From: Owenia fusiformis
Taxonomy: Eukaryota; Annelida; Polychaeta; Sabellida; Oweniidae
Direction of reading: 5' to 3'
DNA length: 64,000 bases
NCBI GenBank assembly: GCA_903813345.2
Contig: CAIIXF020000006.1
Location: 14,200,348 to 14,264,347 of the forward strand
The translations under genes and the position numbers were made by a program. Shown here one piece after another: positions 54,950 through 64,000 of this stretch. The notes under the pieces were generated by a model. That model saw only the letters and a program-made list of their open reading frames with translations, was not told where the DNA came from and ran no database searches. How positions within the stretch are numbered: the stretch's first letter is position 1; each line of letters starts with the position of its first letter.

Positions 54950-55915
54950 AATCAATCAATAGATATTTTGAAAGGAGTTGTTTATGTCAGTCCATGGTTG
55001 TTATCCATTATGAGGTGTTTGTTTTTAGTCATGTTTATTTATATTAGACTATGGATCTTTAGAGGTGCTTATTTAAGAACATTGCTTATTTGCATGTTAG
55101 ACCATAGTTCTTATCTTTATAATATGTTCATCTTTAATTAGACCGTGGTTCTTATACATGCTATAATTTTTTTATCTTTAGAGGTGCTTATTTAAGACCA
55201 TTGCTTATTTGCATGTTAGACCATGGTTATCTTTATAATATGTTCATCTTTAGAAATGTTCTTATTAGACCGTGGTTCTTATACATGCTATAATTTTGTT
55301 TATCTTTAGAGGTGCTTATTTAAGACCATTGCTTATTTGCATGTTAGACCATGGTTCTTATCTTTATAATATGTTCATCTTTAGAAATATTCATATTAGA
55401 CCGTGGTTCTTATACATGTACTTATAATTTTGTTTATCTTTAGAGGTGCTTATTTAAGACCATTGCGTATTTGCATGTTAGACCATGGTTCTTATTTTTA
55501 TAATATGTTCATCTTTAGAAATATTCATATTAGACCGTGGTTCTTATACATGTACTTATAATTTTGTTTATCTTTAGAGGTGCTTATTTAAGACCATTGC
55601 GTATTTGCATGTTAGACCATGGTTCTTATCTTTATAATATGTTCATCTTTAGAAATATTCATATTAGACCGTGGTTCTTATACATGTACTTATAATTTTG
55701 TTTATCTTTAGAGGTGCTTATTTAAGACCATTGCGTATTTGCATGTTAGACCATGGTTCTTATCTTTATAATATGTTCATCTTTAGAAATATTCATATTA
55801 GACCGTGGGTCTTATACATGTACTTATAATTTTTTTATCTTTAGAGGTGCTTATTTAAGACCATTGCGTATTTGCATGTTAGACCATGGTTCTTATCTTT
55901 ATACTGTGTTTATCT
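54950..55915. repeat. Tandem repeat, 127-134 bp unit, ~7 copies
   Basis: The motif GACCGTGGTTCTTATACATG recurs at 55141, 55268, 55399, 55533, 55667 and 55801 (last copy with GGGTCT). Each unit also holds TTTAGAGGTGCTTATTTAAG and GCATGTTAGACCATGGTT. The last three intervals are exactly 134 bases, so those copies are the youngest. Confidence 0.95.
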
Positions 55916-56349
55916 TGAATAGTGTTTCATGTTTACCATGTTATTCAACACAAAAATTTCTCTATAAAATTTGTCAATTGACCGTTTATAAGAATATCTT
56001 ATTGAACAAGATACTAAAAACAACTCAGAAGAGCATTGAGTCTGTATCTGAGTCAAGATGATTCTTTGTTATCTACTATCATATTTAGCATCATGAATTA
56101 TTGAGCATTCTTGTTGAATATTGTCTGATTATGACTAAACAGATCTCAGCTGTCCCTATCTCTCATAATGGGCTTATTCATAATACAATAAAAATTCAAG
56201 AAGCGTGCAATAAAAACCAATACTACCTGTGTATTAAAGGCTTTATTCTCATGTACTGATCATAATATATTATTCTTACTCTGTATCACGATTTGTAAGA
56301 AACGGAATGTGATGAGAATCAGAATCCTGAGCTTGGTCTTGACGTAATA

Positions 56350-56970
56350 TTGGTCAGAGTAACATATGTTGCTCTCAACCCTTGTGTTGCTCTCAGTACT
56401 TGTGTTGCTCTCAGCCATTGTGCTGCTCCCAGCTATTATGCTGCTCTCAGCCCATGTGTTGCTCTCAGTCCTTATGTTGTGTTGAGCCCTTATGTTGCTC
56501 TCAGCCCTTGTGTTGCTCATAGCCATTGTGTTGCTCTCAGTCCTTGTGTTGCATTGAGCCCTTGTGTTGCTCAGAGCTATTGTGTCGTTCCAGTCCTTAT
56601 GTTGCTCAGAGCCATTGTGTTGCTCAGAGCCATTGTGTTGCTCTCAGTCCTTGTGTTGCATTAAGCCATTGTGTTGCTCTCAGCCATTGTGTTGCTCTCA
56701 GTCCTTGTGTTATGTTGAGCCCTTATGTTGCTCTCAGCCCTTGTGTTGCTCAGAGCCATTGTGTTGCTCTCAGTCCTTGTGTTGCATTGAGCCCTTGTGT
56801 TGTTCAGAGCCATTGTGTTGCTCTCAGTCCTTGTGTTGACTTGAGCCCTTGTGTTGCTCTCAGCCATTATGTTGCTCTCAGCCCATGTGCTGCTCAGGGC
56901 CCTTGTGTTGGCCTCATTCCATTTGTTGCCTTTGGTTCATGTGCTGCTTTTAGCCTGTGCTGTACCTAGC
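56350..56970. repeat. 18-bp minisatellite TGTTGCTCTCAGCCCTTG
   Basis: About 33 copies with TCTCAG/TCAGAG/ATTGAG variants. A short, related group (TTGCTCTCTGCCC) is at 57715-57825. Open frames here are artefacts of an 18-base period. Confidence 0.95.
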
Positions 56971-58475
56971 ATTGCTCCCAGCCTCTATATACAATTGAAT
57001 AACTTTATGTAAGAATGTTTGGTTAAACACAAGTATTTTTTAGAGGAGCTGCTAACTTGTAAAACCACTTGTCTAAAATTGGTCAGAGGGTAGTATGATT
57101 ATCCCAGGGTAACTGTATGATTATCCCAGGGTAACTGACATGGACTATTAATGCGTATAAATTATAAGATACTGACGTGAAATGATTTCATTACAGAAAA
57201 TAGTACTCTTTACCAATCATTTAATTATAGATGAGTATATGCCTACTTCAGTCATATAAAGCTGTCAGAGCAGTATCTATGGAACATTTTTGTAAGGTAA
57301 ATTGACACTGAGTTAATTTTTATAAGGGATTATTGATCATGAAGGAAATGTACTGAGTATATGGCAGATACAGTGGTTCATCAATAATATTGGACTCCCT
57401 AATGAACCTAAGATGTCATTTCATTTCAGATCATTTCTCGCTCTGATTATCTAACATTTCTACATAATTCAGAGTGTTGAGAATATGTCAGATTATTTAA
57501 TTCCTTACCAGGTCCACTCTTTTGTGCTATTTGTATTGAAAATGAGGCCTCTATAGCGTTTCTACAGGTATAGGATTCTCTAATGAGCACAAAATGAGAT
57601 GTGAATACCCGAGGTCTTCAATAAGTAGTCCATTAGGGAAGTAGATCTGGATTCCTTGTAATTAATATAGGTCATATCTTTTCCTTCCCAAGTCCCTATA
57701 CTTTTCCCAGTGAGCTCCTATGTTGCTCCCAGCGCATTTGATGCTCTCTGCCCGTATGTTGCTCTCTGCCCCTTTGTTCCTCATCCCTTTGTTGCTCTCA
57801 GCTCCTGTGTTACTCTCTGCAGGTTTCATGCAATTCAGATTTTCGAAATATTTTGCTGAAAATCATGCTATCAGAATTTTATGTATTCATAATGATGATT
57901 ATAATATTTTTATTTTACTTTATTTTATGACATGTAAAATCCATAAAAACCATCAGCAACTTTTACTGGATCTATTGAATATGACATGTTTTACTGTACA
58001 TGTTTCTTTCATTTGGAAGTCATTGGTTTAGTTACCATGGTAGCATTTTTCTTTTTGCGTAATAAAGATTCAAACAGGTAATTTCATTATCAAGAGAGAT
58101 TATTGTCTTATGTTAAAGTGATATAATTGTGCTAATACTCTCCAAACATTTGTTTTTCCAGCATCAATCTATTACATTGTGTTTTCTCGTTCGCAAATGA
58201 GAGGATTTGCATTTGTGACATATTATCAACTCATATCTTCTTTTTGTTATCTTGGAACCTTAGAATTTCATTAGAATTTCTTACAACAGGCTAAATAAAT
58301 GAAAACAATAGGCAAAATTAATGGTAATCATAAATTTAACATGGAAATGTTGAAAAGTCCCTGGAACAACAGGCAATTTTGTGAAAACAACTGGTGAAAA
58401 TCGCAATGTTACCTGCAGTCTTCGTTGAGTGCTCAGATTTTTTTGAATAAAAATAATTTCAGGTCAAAAAGTTTT

Positions 58476-58616
58476 TTATGTCACCATCATAAGTGATGAA
58501 ATATTGTTATGGTTATGGCGGCTGTTGGTGTTCTGAGTTGGCATTTATTACAAATGGTAGGTGTTTGCATATGTCACAAATGGCAGGTAGTGACATTTTG
58601 CATTTTAATGCCTTGT
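58476..58616 (-). mobile_element. Dispersed hairpin-end element, deleted copy
   Basis: On the minus strand it starts ACAAGGCATTAAAATGCAAA and TGTCACTACCTGCC, goes to CAACAGCCGCCATAACCATA and ends CATCACTTATGATGGTGACA. The core is missing. Confidence 0.65.
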
Positions 58617-60149
58617 TTTAACATTCTGATAACATCCGTATACCAGACCATTTCACGGCAAATTTCTGTTAAAGTTCTGCAGTGACATAATATTTATGTA
58701 ACAATGCAGATAATTGTTCAATATACATGTCCGTATAAATTTTAAGTTCGGTCTCATAAATATTGGGTCGATACTGCTGGGACCAGGTGAGATGTCTGCA
58801 TAGTGCATACCTAGGATTTCCAGAGAATAGAGGGGAAACTGGGAAAAATGTAATATCTAATAAGCTGCTTAATGGTCTCCTGGACTCCCAGACTGTGACA
58901 GAAGATTAGATTTTATAGAGCTTAATACACATCTGTTATTCTCCATGCACCAATATTAAAGCCATTATTGATCCAGGAGCTCTATCTATCACATGCTAAC
59001 TCAGGTTCAGCATTGTAACATCTCATATTGTATAATCTTGTTTTTTAGATGTATGTCGTAATTTGATTTTATAGGCATATTACCTGGCATTGCAATTTTA
59101 CTGCTCATAGTTATTAGTCATTGGATTAAGCTTTGCAAGAATTTGCTTTGGGATGCATAGTGCCACTGATATTTCAATAGAGCAATAGAGTCTGCACATG
59201 TAGTGCATATGGGATCAGAAACAGGATGAGGTTTGTGGCAATTCTGATTTATTTGACTGCTTTGTGCTAATCTTGTGTTGCACTGTGAATGTCTTTGTAA
59301 AGTTCACTGAGTATTTTATGTTGTCCTGAAACAAAATGGAATTCGCAAGGAACAACATGATAAAAATGATTTAAACTTGTATGATGTATGTATGTATGAT
59401 GTATTACGGAGTGAAGGAGGCATTTGGCAGGGAGGTTTTCCATGGTGGTGTTGGTTCCAAAGATGATGCTTTGGGAGACCTTCATGATAATGATCAGACA
59501 ATTCCTCATAATATGAAATCAAAGTGTCACAGGAATAGAATCCTTTAGTCCCCAGTTTTGGTTTGAATACCCAAGAATCCTTTCCTGAAAGCTTGTTATG
59601 GTAATACACCCAGTCAGAAAATCAATAGTAGAATGAATAGGAGGAAAGATTTCCCTCAGCTGATAAGGCTAAATTGACTATATAGCAAAATGTTTCTATA
59701 TATTCTACAATTTATATATACTTCATGATACATATGCATTCTAAATTATTTTTCTTGAAAAAATGTATTTATGTATTCACATATACAGGTACGAAGATGA
59801 TATCAATTTAAATGTCAAGGCTGTGTAATAATGGTCGTTTTTCTCCTAATGACTTTGTTTCATGTGAAACATTTCATCATGAATCACATGGCATGATTTT
59901 GTTTGCTTCTATTATCAATCTCCTCAGTAACAATTAAGCCAAGCATAGCTTAATAAGAATGTGTTTGTTCTTTCTTAATTAGGTTTCAATAAGATAATCA
60001 TACCCCAGCTCTGTACCATTTGTAAAGGGTTTAAGTTTGTATCTCTAAAAGAGAACTTCTTATAAGTTTACTCTTTTGATTTGAAATAAATTGATCCTTT
60101 CAAATCGAAGCCTCAACTATTCTTACTAATAGACATTATTTCTTTAGTA

Positions 60150-60560
60150 AAAATAAAGGAATTACTTAACGAGACTCCTTACCATTGGATAGCACAATCA
60201 AGACCCCTTTGCACCGTTTTGCATATTGAGTTTCACCACATATTCACCTATCTACTCACCAACGAAGAAGTCCCAATCCTAAATTCCCCGCTTTTAATGT
60301 TAATTTTGCGATTGTGCTGCCTGATCTAATTATATTTACGGAAATTAATTCAATCTGAAGTTTGAATATACTGGGAAAATCCCCCTATTATCTAATTGGG
60401 CGTTGAATTTGTTTATCATGAACTTAATTAGCTGCCTGGTCCAAGGCGCGTGTGGGCGCTTGTGTGACTTAATAGGGATTCCCCCCATTAGCCGAGGAAT
60501 CGATTGTGTTTCATTGCAAGGACATTGTAAGGAAATCAGGTATTTCTTAGAAAGTCAGTT
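60150..60560 (+). other. Non-repetitive block, candidate conserved noncoding element
   Basis: Unlike its AT-rich, repeat-laden surroundings, this stretch has balanced composition and many homeodomain-type TAATTA/TTAAT motifs, an octamer-like TTTTGCATAT, and GGGAAAATCCCCCTATTATC. I see no splice-bounded coding exon. It could be an intronic enhancer of the kinase gene; this is inference from composition only. Confidence 0.3.
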
Positions 60561-62437
60561 TCTTCCGATGAAAACAAATCATTGTCCAAGTTGACACAGT
60601 ATTAATCTAATCTTTCTGCTTTTCTGCTTCTATAGATTTCATGTTTGTTTGTCCATCTCATGCAACATTCAACGAGCTGGAATTTCATAGGAATTAGCTC
60701 AGGGAATGTCTTGATGCAGTAATGAATGGGAACATCTCATTTTCCCTAGTTAAGAACCATCTCTTTCATCTCCCCTCCAGTTCGCTCCCACCCCCCCCCC
60801 CCCCAACCACATTATACTTACACTCTTCAATAGTTTTAGGCGAGAGTCATTATAGCAAACAAATTATGCCTACCATATTTTCTAAAATTTATGCCAATTT
60901 TAACATTATTCTTCTCAGAAAAAATAAATGTGGCTACGACATCTTCAAATACTTTTTGTATTACTGCTAAAAAGTAACGAACGAATGACAAATGACATTT
61001 TCTGCGAGGGTCATGACGATTTAATTGAATTTCTAGTTTCTGGTTATTGTTGAGAGCCTTCAACTCTAAAATAATCATTAAATCATTATTGACCTCTTCT
61101 TATAATTATAACCCCTGGTATTATGCAGAAATAGCTCAATTGTGGTCATTCAAATTCATTGCAGCCTTGAAACATATATATAAATATTGGTATGAGGTTG
61201 TATTATGGCGTGTTCTACTCTTTTTTGCTATATTGTTGTTGCCTTGTGTTGCATGGTATCCAGATGGGTGCTACATGAATTTTGTCATCAGAATTTCAGG
61301 AAAACCATTATCCATTCAACTTGAATTTTTTTCAGATGTAAGAGCAGATAAGTGGCATGCTAGGTTAATTATATGGTGGCCATTTTGCTCATTGAAGTGC
61401 AATATTTACCACTGGGTTTCTTGTCTCTAACTTCCAGTATTAATAACATAGTAAAATTAATAAAATAAAAAAATAAAATAATAAAATTAGGATCAAATAA
61501 ATAAGCACTTTGTATCAATGCAAAGAGTCTTAATAGTCTATAACCAGCACTTGAGTAAAGTCTCTTCTTTATTTATTTTTTTTCAATTTGAATTAAGAAC
61601 AAAAATGGAAATAAAGACAAGAGTGAGGCTAGAGTGAAAGGGTAAACATTTGCAAATGGAAATTGTAATTTGCTTTCCGAAACATTTATTTTAACATATA
61701 GACAAAAAAATGTTTCTTCATAATTCATGTTCCCCGATTTTTTTTGCTCCAAGAATATTAGATTTTAGACAACCAAAAATTCATTGTGCAATATTTTTTA
61801 TATCTCTCATTTTGATAATATTTTGCAAAAACATGACTAAATGGTATTTAATCACTGAATTGACACACTTCTTTACTAATTCTGCCTTTCCTCCAATGAT
61901 TTCTATCAATACCAAGGTAACCTTCACAAGAATTATTCAATTTTACATCAATAATTACATTGAAAGTAATGATCAAAGGAACTATAGAGGAGGCGTAATT
62001 AAACATAGTAATGTAAAAAACCTTCAGGCATTTTGCTATATTAGAGAAAGAAGAAATCAATGGAGTTTTCCTCCAATGTGAGTGGCATGTCAAGGGTGAC
62101 ATGGTTTTGTGTTAGACTTCTTATGTTTAATGAAGTGTTTGCACACAGAATTAAGTTTGTGTCATCACCAAGCAGTGCTGACATGTTGCTGTAGCTATAA
62201 TTTTTGTGACCCTCAAGGCGTTGCATCTGTAACAAATGGTTAAATTCTTGTTTAGCATTTGCAATATGGTATCAGGTGGTATTTATGGTTTGTTTTATTC
62301 ATTAAACTGTAATAATGTTAACGCAACATTCATCTAGTCTAGATATGGAGTACTATTGTCAAGTACAGATCTTAATGGAGTCCAAAACGTTAATAGATTT
62401 AATCATTCCTGTGAAACTCATAAGTTGTTAATTTTCT

Positions 62438-62836
62438 CCAAAGGACGATTCTCGGTTTGGAGAACGAAGTTCATCAATCTAAATGAGCATTATCCCTGCT
62501 TCGGACAAATTTGATTTTTTTACATAATATAGATTTGAATGTCCTCTTTTGAATAGTCATAATTTAATTTGGGTAATATTTCTTGATTTTTCTCAAAAAA
62601 AATATTAGCGCAGTACACTGATGAACTTTTTTCCCCAAATCGAGACTTGTATTTTATTGAATCGGTCTAATTGAGCGTTATCCCTGCTTCAGACCAATTT
62701 GTTATTTTTACATCTTGTAGAATTAAATGTCCTCTTTTGAATATTCATAGTTTAATTTGGGTAATATTTCTATATTTTTCATGAAAAAAATTATTAGCCC
62801 AGGAGACTGTTCTCCAAACCGAGAATCGTCCTTTGG
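62438..62836. mobile_element. ~400-bp inverted-repeat element with internal duplication
   Basis: Ends CCAAAGGACGATTCTCGGTT...GGAGAAC and the exact reverse complement at 62809-62836. Inside, two diverged ~180-base direct repeats share TTATCCCTGCTTC, AATGTCCTCTTTTGAATA and TAATTTGGGTAATATTTCT. No coding frame. Confidence 0.85.
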
Positions 62837-62994
62837 GTCATGCTTTGAGAAAATTTAGACCTTTTTATGAAGAATTTTAGAAGTGTATTTGGAAATTTTG
62901 CGTATACCATAGGTAGGCTTATTTGTAATACAAGAGTGCTTGTTCCCAGTCCCTCTCTAGTCTCTCAGATTGTAACCTTTGATATGCATGCCAA

Positions 62995-64000
62995 TTCGTA
63001 ACCCCTTATGTGCATTTAAGTTTGTAGCCTTCAATGTACATATAAGTTTATAAACGCTGGTGTTTATACAACCTTTGATGTGCTAACAAGTTTGTAACCA
63101 TTGATCTAGTGGTTACACTTTTGTAACCTTTGATGTGCATATATGATTGTAACCTCTGATATGCATATAAGATTGTAACCTTTGATGTGCATACACGATT
63201 GTAGCCTCTGATGTGCATACACGATTGTAACCTTTGATGTGCATGCACGATTGTAGCCTCTGATGTGCATACACGATTGTAACCTCTGATATGCATTCAT
63301 GATTGTAACCTCTGATATGCATACACGATTGTAACCTCTGATATGCATTCATGATTGTAACCTCTGATATGCATACACGATTGTAACCTCTGATATGCAT
63401 TCATGATTGTAACCTCTGATATGCATACACGATTGTAACCTCTGATATGCATTCATGATTGTAACCTCTGATATGCATACACGATTGTAACCTCTGATAT
63501 GCATTCATGATTGTAACCTCTGATATGCATACACGATTGTAACCTTTGATGTGCATACACGATTGTAACCACCTCTGATATGCATACAAGTTTGTAACCT
63601 TTGAGGTGCATACATGATTGTAACCTCTGATATGCACATAAGATTGTAACCTTTGATGTGCATACACGATTGTAACCTCTGATGTGCATACTCGATTGTA
63701 ACCACCTTTGATATGCATACAAGTTTGTAACCTTTGATGTGCATACACGATTGTAACCACCTCTGATATGCATACACGATTGTAACCTTTGAGATGCATA
63801 CACGATTGTAACCACCTCTGATATACATACAAGTTTGTAACCTTTGAGGTGCATACACGATTGTAACCTCTGATATGCACATAAGATTGTAACCTTTGAT
63901 GTGCATACACGATTGTAACCTCTGATGTGCATACTCGATTGTAACCACCTTTGATATGCATACAAGTTTGTAACCTTTGATGTGCATACACGATTGTAAC
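62995..64000. repeat. 26-bp minisatellite with higher-order structure, runs off the window
   Basis: Unit GATTGTAACCTCTGATATGC plus ATACAC. From about 63270 to 63540, units alternate ATACACGATT and ATTCATGATT as a 52-bp dimer. From about 63570 to 64000, a longer block of roughly 240 bases (with the ACCACC insertion variant) is repeated. It continues past the window edge. Confidence 0.95.

Larger units (their letters stand above)
50988..64000 (+). other. First intron of BRSK (over 13 kb, runs off the window)
   Basis: No further kinase exon was recognised. The intron holds a foldback (51920-52093), two arrays of an 18-bp repeat split by a transposon (52390-53500), a G/C-rich hairpin (53829-53893), degenerate GAGTTACA repeats (54240-54830), a 134-bp array (54950-55915), another 18-bp array (56350-56970) with a short outlier at 57715-57825, a fragment of the hairpin-end element (58476-58616), a non-repetitive stretch (60150-60560), an inverted-repeat element (62438-62836) and a 26-bp array (62995-64000). 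Confidence 0.65.

Noticed and set aside
56260-56969. Cysteine-rich repetitive frames (CVALSPCVALS type), looking like a low-complexity secreted protein
   Set aside because: Same explanation: an 18-bp tandem array open in several frames on both strands.
57093-57138. Two copies of GATTATCCCAGGGTAACTG
   Set aside because: A simple 23-base tandem duplication without further structure.
59316-59609. 97-codon minus-strand frame (MYYHNKLSGKDSWVF...)
   Set aside because: Protein-like in part, but no family recognised, no supporting splice signals, and an overlapping frame is also open; could be checked by tBLASTn.
61047-61430. 127-codon plus-strand frame
   Set aside because: AT-rich composition, no recognisable motif, within a large intron; likely chance.
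62100-62235. Possible further copy of the hairpin-end element (GTGTCATCACC, CTGTAACAAATG)
   Set aside because: Matches are too short and scattered to separate from chance.
63048-63991. Overlapping frames up to 196 codons with HIRGYNRVC-type repeats
   Set aside because: All three minus-strand frames are open because the 26-bp unit has no stop; not evidence of coding.
62995-64000. CRISPR-like appearance of regularly spaced repeats
   Set aside because: Units are contiguous without unique spacers, and the DNA is clearly metazoan.

Overview
The window is animal nuclear DNA. It is AT-rich, its genes are split by GT-AG introns, tandem repeats are abundant, and many small transposons lie in introns and between genes. 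The gene set (hemicentin/fibulin-like matrix protein, secreted tyrosinase, microsomal P450, PRPF4 and a BRSK/SAD kinase) fits an invertebrate bilaterian. The secreted tyrosinase and the style of the dispersed repeats make a lophotrochozoan (mollusc, brachiopod or annelid) the best guess, but this is inference only.

Layout. 153-6479 (+) is the 3' end of a hemicentin/fibulin-like gene: a calcium-binding EGF exon, a second EGF exon with a duplicated splice acceptor, and the terminal fibulin-type exon. 6480-11331 is intergenic and holds palindromic foldback repeats. 11332-18114 (+) is a complete nine-exon secreted tyrosinase of 437 codons, with a dead mariner in its last intron. 19868-21346 (+) is an intronless cytochrome P450 of 492 codons in which the usual I-helix threonine is valine. 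21554-32870 is repeat territory: a dispersed element with a 21-copy internal array, a LINE inserted into that element's terminal hairpin with a 12-bp target duplication, an odd block rich in AAGCGT/ACGCTT, more copies of the dispersed element, and a second dead mariner. 32871-47826 (-) is a complete 13-exon PRPF4 (U4/U6 snRNP Prp4) of 513 codons. 50918-50987 (+) is the first coding exon of a BRSK/SAD kinase, arranged head-to-head with PRPF4. The rest, to 64000, is its first intron (over 13 kb), filled with several unrelated minisatellites, one of which is interrupted by a 185-bp transposon.

The genes do not form an operon or a common pathway. Their exon structures were assembled by hand from splice signals, intron phases and protein-family similarity. 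All three multi-exon models keep the reading frame across every junction.

The most notable signals are: (1) one dispersed element family with at least eight copies, ending in a TGTCACCAC...GTGGTGACA hairpin and carrying a tandem-repeat core, like Helitron-related DINE/pearl elements; (2) the core of its largest copy, just downstream of the P450, in which each unit carries divergent AGGTCA-N4-AGGTCA pairs; (3) a LINE open reading frame that now starts in host-element sequence; (4) the 66-bp in-frame duplication of an EGF-exon acceptor. I found no operon-like defence or biosynthetic system, which is expected for a metazoan window.
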